A stretch of 14,910 nucleotides of DNA from an uncultured Bacillaceae bacterium (GTDB lineage: Bacteria > Bacillota > Bacilli > Bacillales > Caldibacillaceae), in assembly GCA_937951955.1 (NCBI GenBank), contig CALGAD010000012.1:1-14910 (forward strand), written 5' to 3'. This document shows positions 1 through 6,211 of the stretch, in pieces; within the stretch, counting starts at the first letter, position 1, and each line of letters begins with the position of its first letter. The position numbers and the translations under genes were made by a program. The notes under the pieces were generated by a model that was not told the DNA's origin, did not search any database, and was given only the letters and a program-made list of their open reading frames with translations.

Positions 1-2
1 GA

Positions 3-281
3 CCAGATGCAAAATATCTAGGCGATGGAATTCGTGATCAATTTAATTTTCGGGTTGCTTTAGGAAGAATGTCCGAACTAGGGTATGGCATGATGTTTGG
101 AAGCGACGTGCAAAAACAATTTTTCCTAAAACAGATCAAAGGACGTGGGTATGTCGATAAAGGGGATAATGTCATAACTGAATTTTATACACCACTTGTA
201 CCTAAGGATCATGATTTTTTAAAAAAAGATAGAGAAACTTGCCCAATAAGGCTGCCCAGTGCGGCGGCGTGCGAAGCGTAA
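3..281 (+). CDS. FtsK/SpoIIIE-type coupling protein of an ICE (ConQ/Orf21-like), C-terminal fragment
   Basis: The reading frame is open from the window edge (codon 1 at base 3) to TAA at 279-281, so the gene starts outside the window. Visible residues include an LGDGIRDQFNFRVALGRMSE stretch followed by GYGMMFG, then KGRGYVD and FYTPLV. This matches my recollection of the C-terminal end of the FtsK-like ATPases of Tn916 (Orf21) and ICEBs1 (ConQ), which deliver relaxase-bound DNA to the conjugation channel at the membrane. The Walker motifs lie upstream and cannot be checked. The last 15 or so residues (after KKDRE) are encoded inside a GC-rich inverted-repeat region, so the tail may be variable. 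It lies directly upstream of oriT and the relaxase gene, the usual order in this ICE family. Whether the full gene is intact is unknown. Confidence 0.82.
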   Translation, partial: PDAKYLGDGIRDQFNFRVALGRMSELGYGMMFGSDVQKQFFLKQIKGRGYVDKGDNVITEFYTPLVPKDHDFLKKDRETCPIRLPSAAACEA

Positions 282-296
282 GCCGCTGTGCTGGGC
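254..296. repeat. Imperfect inverted repeat at the end of the coupling-protein gene
   Basis: GCCCAG at 254-259 pairs with CTGGGC at 291-296, and GCGGC/GCCGC further inside can add base pairs. The stop codon of the coupling-protein gene (279-281) lies in the loop side. It is the first of several hairpins packed into 254-450 and is probably part of the extended transfer-origin region. Confidence 0.6.
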
Positions 297-303
297 AAAG
301 CCT

Positions 304-321
304 GCGTGGCGACAGCCACGC
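304..321. repeat. Perfect 7-bp inverted repeat flanking oriT
   Basis: GCGTGGC at 304-310 and GCCACGC at 315-321 form a 7-bp stem with the 4-nt loop GACA. It ends 3 bases before the oriT inverted repeat. Hairpins next to the nick site are typical of relaxase recognition regions; a role in relaxase binding is inferred. Confidence 0.65.
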
Positions 322-324
322 TTT

Positions 325-348
325 ACCCCCCGTTTCTAACAGGGGGGT
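325..348 (+). other. oriT: Origin of transfer (oriT), Tn916/ICEBs1 type
   Basis: ACCCCCC at 325-331 and GGGGGGT at 342-348 form a perfect 7-bp inverted repeat around the 10-nt centre GTTTCTAACA. This is the hallmark of the Tn916 and ICEBs1 transfer origins, which I recall as the same C-run/G-run repeat with a CTAACA next to the G-run; the relaxase nicks in that central segment. The position also fits: between the coupling-protein gene and the relaxase gene. In these elements the site serves both conjugative transfer and rolling-circle replication of the excised circle. The site itself looks intact although the neighbouring relaxase gene is broken. Confidence 0.85.
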
Positions 349-385
349 AGAAAAACAATAAGAAACTGTTTCAAAAGTCTAAAAG

Positions 386-402
386 CCCTTGTGCATCAAG
401 GG
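386..402. repeat. Small hairpin in the relaxase leader
   Basis: CCCTTG at 386-391 pairs with CAAGGG at 397-402 around the loop TGCAT. A longer-range pairing, CTAAAAGC (379-386) with GCTTTTAG (428-435), would enclose it and compete at base 386. It is part of the structured leader of the relaxase gene. Confidence 0.5.
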
Positions 403-420
403 TTCAGGTCATATTACGAA

Positions 421-455
421 GATGTCAGCTTTTAGCCTTTAGTTGACATCTTTTT
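421..455 (+). terminator. Possible intrinsic terminator or attenuator upstream of the relaxase gene
   Basis: GATGTCA at 421-427 pairs with TGACATC at 444-450, directly followed by TTTTT (451-455 is a T-run after the C at 450). The 16-nt loop is large and the stem only 7 bp, so it would be a weak terminator. The relaxase ribosome binding site GGGAGG follows at 461-466. Its place in front of the relaxase gene suggests a conditional stop in the transcript coming from the coupling-protein gene. No sequence evidence shows a regulator. Confidence 0.35.
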
Positions 456-473
456 CTGTTGGGAGGCATGCAT

Positions 474-1657
474 ATGAATGAGATACCTTGGTATCAACAA
501 TTAAAAGCAAAACGATTGGCATATGGCGTATCGCAAAACAAATTAGCGGTACATGTGGGAATTTCAAGGCAATATATTGGTGAAATTGAAACTGGAAAAT
601 GACACCGACACCAACTTTACAACATGCGATGTTCGATATTTTAGAGCAATTTAATCCAGAAGCGCCACTCGAAATTTTATTTGATTACGTGCGAATACGT
701 TTTTTAACAACGAACCCGAAGCCAGTTATTGAGGAAATTTTACGATTGAAAATGGAGTATATGATCCATGAAGATTATGCGTTTTATTCTTACATGGAAC
801 AATATGTCTTTGGCGACATTGTCGTTATGGTTTCGCCAGATGAAGACAAAGAATGTTTACTTGAACTGAAAGGTAAGGGGTGCCGTCAATTTGAAAACTT
901 TTTATTAGCTCAACAACGTACATGGTTTGATTTTTTCATGGATGTGTTTCGAGTAAATGGTGTCTTTAAACGGGTTGACCTTGCGATCAATGATAAGACA
1001 GGCATATTGGATATTCCATTTCTCACGAACAAATGTCGAAATGAAGAATGTATTTCTGTTTTTCGTAGTTTTAAAAGTTATCGTTCTGGCGAATTGGTTC
1101 ATGGAGAAGAAAAACGGGATATAGGAAATACATTGTATATCGGTTCGTTGAAAAGTGATGTGTATTTTTTTGTGTATGAATAGGATTATGAACAATACGT
1201 GAAACATGGTGCATCACTTGAAGATACAGACATTAAAAACCGTTTTGAAATTCGATTAAAAAATGACCGTGCCTATCATGCGGTTGTTGATTTAATGACG
1301 TATGAAGATGCGGGACGAACAGCTTTTTCTATTGTTAATCGGTATATTCGAATTGTTGATAAAGACGAGAAAAAACGTCGAAGCTGTTGGCCAATGAATG
1401 CAGAGTGGCAGCGCTTTTTAGATTTAGGAGAAAACAGAAAAATTTATTTAACAACAAAACCTGAACCTTACACATTCGATAAGACACTTAGATGGTTGGC
1501 ACGACAAGTGGCTCCTACTTGGAAACTGGCAACAAAACTGGATGAAATCAATCAAACGACCGTGATTAAAGATATGTTAGATCAAGCGAAGTTAAGCAAA
1601 CGTCATCAACAATTATTGATGCAGCAGGCGCTTAAAACAGAAGATGTCATTAAATGA
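474..1657 (+). pseudogene. Relaxase/replication initiator (Tn916 Orf20/NicK-like, Rep_trans family), disrupted
   Basis: Translation starts well at ATG 474 behind GGGAGG (461-466). Codons 1-42 encode a Cro/C1-type helix-turn-helix (LAVHVGISRQYIGEIETGK) ending in TGA at 600-602. The protein continues in another frame from base 599 with PTPTLQHAMFDILEQF and the Rep_trans core (TLYIGSLKSDVYFFVYE), stops at TAG 1181-1183, then continues in the same frame (DYEQYVKHG, KNRFEIRLKND, LTTKPEPYTFD, RQVAPTWKLAT) to TGA at 1655-1657. So there is one single-base deletion near 596-600 and one nonsense codon, where relatives have lysine as I recall (YEKDYEQY). Restored length would be about 394 residues, usual for HTH-containing Orf20 proteins. 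The intact enzyme nicks oriT and starts rolling-circle replication. The ATGA overlap at 599-602 could couple two ORFs, but the nonsense codon makes decay the simpler reading. Confidence 0.88.
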
Positions 1658-1674
1658 TAGATAGGAGGACTTCC

Positions 1675-1764
1675 ATGAAACTATTAAAATCCATTTTTAT
1701 TACCATCATAGGTGGCATCATTTTATGGTTTATCGAGTGCATGCGTCAAGTGACAAAATATTAG
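1675..1764 (+). CDS. Small membrane peptide, 29 residues, ICE-associated, unknown function
   Basis: A short ORF starts at ATG 1675 behind a perfect AGGAGG at 1663-1668 and ends at TAG 1762-1764. The peptide has one hydrophobic stretch (SIFITIIGGIILWFI, residues 6-20) followed by a charged tail ending RQVTKY, so it is probably a single-pass membrane peptide. It starts 17 bases after the relaxase stop and ends 22 bases before the next gene start. The strong ribosome binding site and conserved type of position (small ORFs follow the relaxase in Tn916/ICEBs1 elements) support a real gene. I do not recognise a function. Confidence 0.55.
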   Translation: MKLLKSIFITIIGGIILWFIECMRQVTKY

Positions 1765-1786
1765 AACGTGGAAGGAGTAATGTAAG

Positions 1787-2008
1787 ATGAACTTTGGACA
1801 AAATTTGTATAACTGGTTTTTAAGTAATGCGCAATCCCTAGTATTAATGGCAATCGTGGTCATTGGTATTTATCTAGGCTTTAAACGAGAGTTCTCTAAA
1901 TTGATAGGCTTTTTAATTGTTGCTTTGGTTGCAGTAGGATTTGTCTTTAATGCAAGCGGAGTAAAAGATGTATTGTTAAACTTATTCAATCGAATCATTG
2001 GTGCTTAG
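1787..2008 (+). CDS. Small two-pass membrane protein of the ICE conjugation module (TcpD-like)
   Basis: This 73-residue protein begins at ATG 1787 behind AAGGAG (1772-1777). Two hydrophobic segments are visible: about residues 15-32 (AQSLVLMAIVVIGIYLGF) and 38-56 (KLIGFLIVALVAVGFVF region), joined by the basic KREFSK turn. Proteins of this size and pattern follow the relaxase gene in many Gram-positive ICEs and are usually labelled TcpD-family or unnamed membrane proteins; they are thought to belong to the envelope-spanning conjugation apparatus. The family label is from memory and moderate in certainty. It is the last element gene in the window: the next conjugation genes expected in this family are missing and a convergent regulator gene follows. 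Confidence 0.68.
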   Translation: MNFGQNLYNWFLSNAQSLVLMAIVVIGIYLGFKREFSKLIGFLIVALVAVGFVFNASGVKDVLLNLFNRIIGA

Positions 2009-2022
2009 ACGTTTCAATGAAT

Positions 2023-2076
2023 AGGGATTGTTATAACTGATTGAGTTTTTATGATAAGGATTATAACATCCCTTAT
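2023..2076. repeat. Imperfect inverted repeats after the last ICE gene
   Basis: AGGGATTGTTATAA (2023-2036) pairs with TTATAACATCCCT (2061-2073) with one bulge. A second, competing hairpin is possible inside the right arm: ATAAGGAT (2054-2061) with ATCCCTTAT (2068-2076). No T-run follows. The repeats may be a weak terminator for the ICE genes or the scar of the element edge; neither can be decided by eye. Confidence 0.4.
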
Positions 2077-2141
2077 CCATTTAATGGGAAATTGTACGGA
2101 AAAGAAAAAGAATAATCACTTAGATACTACGAACACAATAG

Positions 2142-2173
2142 AATGGATAACCATCAGAAGAATGTTATCCATT
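2142..2173. terminator. Hairpin between convergent genes, possible bidirectional terminator
   Basis: AATGGATAAC (2142-2151) and GTTATCCATT (2164-2173) form a perfect 10-bp stem with a 12-nt loop. The right arm reaches into the stop codon (2172-2174) of the Crp/Fnr-like gene on the minus strand. No clean T-run follows on either side, so the terminator call is tentative; the position between converging genes supports it. Confidence 0.4.
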
Positions 2174-2870
2174 ATTCATAACGGATTCCCTTGGATATTT
2201 CCTCTAAAGTGGTCCGATTTAAAATACAAATAGAATCTTTATCTTTTTTTATAATTTTCTTTAGGCATAGCGAATGAATAACCCGATTAAGATGTCGATA
2301 CGTCGTGCCAAGTAAATCTGCAATTTCTTTAATATTGGAAGTCCTTAGCTCTATTCCAAAATTATTGTTAGGTTCAGGTGATATTGTGGACAAAAGGTAA
2401 CTTGCAAATTTATTTTCTGCAGATGCCAATAAATTGACACGAGATGCGGTCGTACAAGTTTGAAGTTTATAGCTTACATGTTTTAAAAGTGTTTGTAAAA
2501 ACTTTGGGTTATTCATTTCATGTTGTTTTATATAATCAAAAGGTATTCCAATTAATAAGCATTCATTGACTGCTGTAACCTGTGATTGGACGTGAATGCC
2601 TTGAATTAGTTCAATATCGCCAATTATGGAAAAAGGTTGAATAAATCGTAGTAAAAGTGATTTTCCAGTTTCAACACTAGATGTTATTTTTGCTTTTCCT
2701 TGAACTAAAAACAGTAATGATTTTAGTTCAATCCCTTCTAGTAAAATAATTTCATCTTGTTCATATAGCTGCAATGTAAATGGAAGCGGTCTTTTTTGAT
2801 TAAATATTTGATCTATATGATATTCACTTAATTTTGTTTTAAGTAAATTCAAGTCTTGAATATATTTCAT
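2172..2870 (-). CDS. Crp/Fnr-superfamily transcriptional regulator (YeiL-like)
   Basis: The 232-residue protein has the two-domain layout of the Crp/Fnr family. A cyclic-nucleotide-type beta-barrel spans about residues 30-115 (YEQDEIILLEG, LLFLVQGKAKI, SIIGDIELI) and a winged helix-turn-helix about 150-225 (SNIKEIADLLGTTYRHLNRVIHSL at 178-201). The phosphate-binding-cassette region reads GDIELIQGIHVQSQVTA and lacks the Arg-Ser/Thr pair of cAMP binders, so it probably senses something else or nothing. There is no N-terminal Cys cluster of FNR type. The layout resembles YeiL-type regulators of Bacillus. The start ATG at 2868-2870 has AAAGGAA about 8-9 bases upstream. It is transcribed alone, convergent to the ICE genes and in the same direction as the biosynthetic operon, so it could control the cluster, itself, or neither. 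A palindrome lies just upstream of its start codon. Confidence 0.85.
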   Translation of the reverse strand: MKYIQDLNLLKTKLSEYHIDQIFNQKRPLPFTLQLYEQDEIILLEGIELKSLLFLVQGKAKITSSVETGKSLLLRFIQPFSIIGDIELIQGIHVQSQVTAVNECLLIGIPFDYIKQHEMNNPKFLQTLLKHVSYKLQTCTTASRVNLLASAENKFASYLLSTISPEPNNNFGIELRTSNIKEIADLLGTTYRHLNRVIHSLCLKKIIKKDKDSICILNRTTLEEISKGIRYE

Positions 2871-2891
2871 ATAAAAAATTCCTTTCTGTTA

Positions 2892-2903
2892 GGACATATG
2901 TCC
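2892..2903. promoter_or_regulatory. Perfect 12-bp palindrome GGACATATGTCC, putative operator of the regulator gene
   Basis: The palindrome lies 22 bases upstream of the Crp/Fnr-like start codon and just downstream of a minus-strand TATAAT at 2909-2914, so it would cover the start of transcription. That is where an autorepressor would bind. A half-site GGACA recurs at 2936-2940. The sequence is not the classical TTGTGA/TCACAA Crp site, consistent with the atypical effector domain. Binding is inferred. Confidence 0.45.
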
Positions 2904-2908
2904 CTTTC

Positions 2909-2914
2909 ATTATA
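2909..2914 (-). promoter_or_regulatory. Putative -10 element (TATAAT) for the Crp/Fnr-like gene
   Basis: A perfect TATAAT is read on the minus strand, 38 bases before the start codon. At the normal 17-bp spacing there is no good -35 hexamer; the closest match, TTGTCC (2936-2941), is 21 bp away. A good -10 without a -35 is common in activator-dependent promoters. Confidence 0.4.
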
Positions 2915-2959
2915 AAATAAACTGATCCATGGGTTGGACAACATAGGGTCTGTCAACTT

Positions 2960-3373
2960 CTATTTCTTTCCACCGATCCTACAATCTTCTATTTCCCGAG
3001 ATGCAACAACAAAAGCAGCCGCAACATGTTCGGTATGGGTAATCGATAGATGAAACCGAATATTTTCTTGGAAGCGGGATGTTACCTTGGAGGCAAGTTG
3101 AAAAGTAGGTTTACCGAATGCATCTGCCTGAATCGTAATATCTTGCATGCTCAACTCTTTTCCAAATCCCGTACCGATTGCCTTAGCCAAAGCCTCTTTT
3201 GCAGCAAAGCGCCCCGCCAGCCATTCTATTTTTCGTTTTTCCAAATCGAATGTATGAAAGTATTGCAACTCCGGTGCTGTTAATACCCTTTTTACAAAAG
3301 GGAAGGAAGATCGTTCATATGCTTTTTTAATCCGTGCTATTTCCACCAAATCGATACCGATTCCCGAAATCAT
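2960..3373 (-). CDS. acpS: Holo-[acyl-carrier-protein] synthase (4'-phosphopantetheinyl transferase)
   Basis: AcpS moves the 4'-phosphopantetheine arm from CoA to the serine of apo-ACP in the cytoplasm. The family signature is complete: GIGIDLVEIARI (residues 4-15, metal-binding Asp8), WLAGRFAAKEALAKAIGTG (51-69, with Arg55, Lys59 and Glu60), and HLSITHT near residue 107. Length is 137, somewhat longer than the usual 118-126 because of a C-terminal tail after VVAS. The start ATG (3371-3373) has AGAGGGG just upstream. The gene follows the biosynthetic operon on the same strand after a 371-bp gap, so it probably has its own promoter. Housekeeping acpS in Bacillus has other neighbours, so this copy is most likely devoted to the cluster's own ACP; that the genome has another acpS is an inference. 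Confidence 0.95.
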   Translation of the reverse strand: MISGIGIDLVEIARIKKAYERSSFPFVKRVLTAPELQYFHTFDLEKRKIEWLAGRFAAKEALAKAIGTGFGKELSMQDITIQADAFGKPTFQLASKVTSRFQENIRFHLSITHTEHVAAAFVVASREIEDCRIGGKK

Positions 3374-3744
3374 GCCGCCCCTCTTTTCTTTACAAATTAC
3401 CCGTCGCCAATGACAAAACGTGGCATTTTTTGCTATTCGATCGTAAAGCAGGCAAACTTCCTATTCATAGGGTGAAATGGACAGGATATTACACCGATGA
3501 TCTGCTTGACGATCCTTCCTGTCCCTCCTTTGCAAAATGCAATGCAATGACCCCATAACAGGAAAAATGTTCTATATTCCATTTCCGTGGCTTTTCGGAT
3601 AGCCATGCATCCATGATAAAAAGACTATATCCATCAGACAAGGCAGGGGATTCAAAACTATAAACGGTTTAGGTTACCTGTTGAAAACGTTACATTCCCA
3701 AAGAACCTCCCTTCCAACCGTCAGCCATAAATATGTACTTCTTT
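3374..3744. other. Intergenic region between the KS-CLF gene and acpS, no convincing gene
   Basis: These 371 bases separate two co-directional genes in an otherwise gapless cluster. A perfect 8-bp inverted repeat, GGACAGGA (3479-3486) and TCCTGTCC (3517-3524), has a 30-nt loop. The only minus-strand ORF of note (3433-3582, 49 codons) has no good ribosome binding site. I see no clear intrinsic terminator after the KS-CLF stop and only weak promoter-like hexamers. The length leaves room for a promoter of acpS, a regulatory leader, or a decayed gene. Confidence 0.55.
3479..3524. repeat. 8-bp inverted repeat in the acpS upstream region
   Basis: GGACAGGA (3479-3486) and TCCTGTCC (3517-3524) are perfect reverse complements 30 bases apart, about 106 bases before the acpS start. 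The GGACA half-element also forms the palindrome in front of the Crp/Fnr-like gene, so a common binding protein is conceivable but unproven. Confidence 0.35.
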
Positions 3745-6195
3745 TTATGCATACCGTCCCAATACTAATGATTGATAATTAGCTCCATATGTAAAGGAAC
3801 TAATTAATGAATGTTGAACATGATCTACCTGTTTTGCCTCTGTAACTAAGTTCAAGTGCACGTCATCATGCGGTGAATGGATGTTTTGAATAGGTGCAAG
3901 CGTCCCGTTAAATGCCAATAAAGCACTTAATATTCCTAAAGCACCAGCCGTTCCATGGGTTTCTCCAAATACAGATTTTGTTGCACTAACTGGTACATCT
4001 GCCCCAAATAGTTCATGAATAACCTCCGCCTCTACCTTGTCAAATGACCATAGGCCTCCTGCGGCAGATGCAATAAAATCAATATCATTTTCCGTTAGTT
4101 TTGCTTGCGCCAATGCAAATTCAAAGGACTTTTTCCATTCCTCTCCTTTTGGATTTATGCGGGCTACTCGGCTATTGTCACATGTTAAACCAAATCCTTT
4201 GATTTCCGCTAAAATAGTCGCACCCCGTTCATTGGCTTCTGTATCACTTTCTACAACAAAGGCAACGCTACCACTACCTAACACATGGCCACTACTATTT
4301 GCATCAAATGGCATCGGTTTATCTTCACTTAAATAACCAGGAATCCGGTGTAAACCAGCAACAAGTGGTTCGTTAAATTCATCCGATGTAACTACAATAA
4401 CTTGATCGCATAAATCTTGTTGAATCCAATTATTTGCATAAAACAACGCATTAATAGCGGACACACCACCGGCACATATAGTAGTTGTTGGTCCTTTTAA
4501 TTTAAAATTCACGCCAATATGACCTGCAGCCGCATTCATCACTGTATTAGGAAACAATCGTGCATTTGCCTTTTCTGCCCCTTCTTCAATGACAACCCGA
4601 TTAAAATCTTCCACGGTTTCAATGGGACCTGTTCCAGTTGCAAAAATTAACCCAATCCGTTCACTATTGTTACGACTTACTCTTAGCTTCGCATCCTGTA
4701 AGGCCATTCTCGTTGTAACCGTTGCCTGCTTACTAATCGTGTCCATTTTTCGTAATAAACTTGGATTCATATATTTTCGATACGGAATGTTAGGAACAAT
4801 GCCTGCTAGTGATGTTTTATATGGGGATGAATCAAATTGATCAATAGTGGAAAGTCCCGATTCCCCCTCTTGTAGTAACTGAAAAATGTCATCGGCATGT
4901 TTGGCATTTCCGGCTACCGCACCAATACCGGAAATAACGAGCCGCTTTTGACTAAAAGTCTTTTCCTCTTTTGCTACACCACTATCTTTTTGAAATAGGA
5001 TCGTTGCATTGTTCCCACCAAAGGCAAAAGAATTGGATAGGACCACATCTACTTTTCCCTTTTTCGCTTTATTTGGGACAAAATCAAAGTCAAAAACTGC
5101 TTCCTCTTCTTTAAAGTTAATCGTAGGGGGAACGATATCATCGCGAATAGCTAAAATACTAGTTACCGCTTCCGCTGCTCCCGCCGCCCCAAGCATATGG
5201 CCAATCATCGATTTCGTAGAAGATATAGGTGGTTTATGATCCTTTAATAACGAGCGCAGTGCCTTTGGTTCCGATGAATCGTTTGCAGGGGTGCCTGTCC
5301 CATGTCCATTAATATACGATATTTGTTCTGTCGGAATATCAGCTAACTGAAGGACATGCCGCATCGCCTGTAAGGCACCACTTCCTGCCGGATCTGGAGC
5401 GGTTTGATGGTAACAGTCAGCAGATAATGCATAGTCAAGCACTTCTGCTAAAATAGTTGCCCCCCGTTTGATAGCAACGTCCCGTCGTTCTAAAACTAAA
5501 AATGCAGCCCCTTCGCCAATATTTACACCGTCACTTCGACTATACGGGGAAGACGGGCCATCACATAAAGCTTGTAAACTATTAAAGCCACTTAAGGAAA
5601 GTTTTGTTAATGGATCCACCCCGCCAGTAATAACAACGTCGGCTTGGCCGGATCGAATGGTATCCATGGCATAGCCAATCGCATTCGTTCCTGCAGCACA
5701 CGCATTGGATATAACACTTTTCGGTCCCTTTACCCCCAAATCCCTTGCGACATTATCTGCCGGCACATGGATCGGATATTTATAAATGAAAGCCGGGTTT
5801 GTTTGACGTATTCCTTTTTTGATCCATTGTCTATGAAACTTTTCCCCACTTAAAATGCCACCTAAGGACGTTCCTACAATCAGTCCAATTCGGTACGGGT
5901 CATAGTCGGCAATTTGTAAACCGGCCCGTTCCACTGCTTCCCGGGCCGCAAGTACGGCAAACTGTCCACTTCGATCTAAATCCTTTAATTCCCTCTTGGA
6001 AAAATAATCCGTCGGGTCAAAATCATGTACTTCACCACCATAGTCGGTAACAATATCTGACGTGTCAATCTCCTGGACCATCTTAATGCCACAAACACCT
6101 TCTTGCACGTTTCGCCAAAACTCTTCCACATTTTTACCATTCGCAGAAATAATTCCGATACCCGTTACAACAACTTGATATTTCTTCCACTCCAT
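3745..6195 (-). CDS. Fused ketosynthase / chain-length-factor-like protein (KS-CLF) of a type II PKS
   Basis: Two thiolase-fold beta-ketoacyl synthase units are joined in one 816-residue chain. Domain 1 (about 1-405) is a complete condensing enzyme: Cys166 in SNACAAGTNA, His298 in NGHGTGTPAND, Lys328 and His333 in KSMIGHMLGAAGA. Domain 2 (about 417-816) repeats the fold (RLVISGIGAVAGN) and keeps a cysteine (Cys574, TTICAGGVSA), but the first His is replaced by Ala (ASAAGG, 709-714) and the second by Glu745 (KSVFGETHGTAGA). Domain 2 should therefore not condense; it matches the role of a chain-length factor, which forms the second half of the KS heterodimer and sets chain length. KS and CLF are normally separate adjacent genes. 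The ATG (6193-6195) follows AAGGAGTT, whose first bases adjoin the stop of the gene before it, 16 bases away. It is the last gene of the operon. A plain duplicated FabF is less likely given the ordered loss of both His. Confidence 0.9.
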   Translation of the reverse strand: MEWKKYQVVVTGIGIISANGKNVEEFWRNVQEGVCGIKMVQEIDTSDIVTDYGGEVHDFDPTDYFSKRELKDLDRSGQFAVLAAREAVERAGLQIADYDPYRIGLIVGTSLGGILSGEKFHRQWIKKGIRQTNPAFIYKYPIHVPADNVARDLGVKGPKSVISNACAAGTNAIGYAMDTIRSGQADVVITGGVDPLTKLSLSGFNSLQALCDGPSSPYSRSDGVNIGEGAAFLVLERRDVAIKRGATILAEVLDYALSADCYHQTAPDPAGSGALQAMRHVLQLADIPTEQISYINGHGTGTPANDSSEPKALRSLLKDHKPPISSTKSMIGHMLGAAGAAEAVTSILAIRDDIVPPTINFKEEEAVFDFDFVPNKAKKGKVDVVLSNSFAFGGNNATILFQKDSGVAKEEKTFSQKRLVISGIGAVAGNAKHADDIFQLLQEGESGLSTIDQFDSSPYKTSLAGIVPNIPYRKYMNPSLLRKMDTISKQATVTTRMALQDAKLRVSRNNSERIGLIFATGTGPIETVEDFNRVVIEEGAEKANARLFPNTVMNAAAGHIGVNFKLKGPTTTICAGGVSAINALFYANNWIQQDLCDQVIVVTSDEFNEPLVAGLHRIPGYLSEDKPMPFDANSSGHVLGSGSVAFVVESDTEANERGATILAEIKGFGLTCDNSRVARINPKGEEWKKSFEFALAQAKLTENDIDFIASAAGGLWSFDKVEAEVIHELFGADVPVSATKSVFGETHGTAGALGILSALLAFNGTLAPIQNIHSPHDDVHLNLVTEAKQVDHVQHSLISSFTYGANYQSLVLGRYA

Positions 6196-6211
6196 TGAGT
6201 CTAACTCCTTA

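Noticed and set aside
599..602. ATGA overlap as designed translational coupling between an HTH gene and a relaxase gene
   Set aside because: Possible by sequence, but related elements, as I recall, have both parts in one frame, and a second lesion downstream shows the locus is decaying.
905..1207. 100-codon minus-strand ORF opposite the relaxase gene
   Set aside because: It is antisense to recognisable relaxase coding sequence and has no motif or start signal of its own.
2051..2233. 60-codon plus-strand ORF in the gap after the ICE genes
   Set aside because: It covers the inverted repeats, has no ribosome binding site, and runs into the 3' end of the convergent regulator gene; composition is not protein-like.
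3433..3582. 49-codon minus-strand ORF in the gap before acpS
   Set aside because: No convincing ribosome binding site, no recognisable motif, and it spans an inverted repeat. It could be a small gene or a remnant, but the evidence is too thin to list it.
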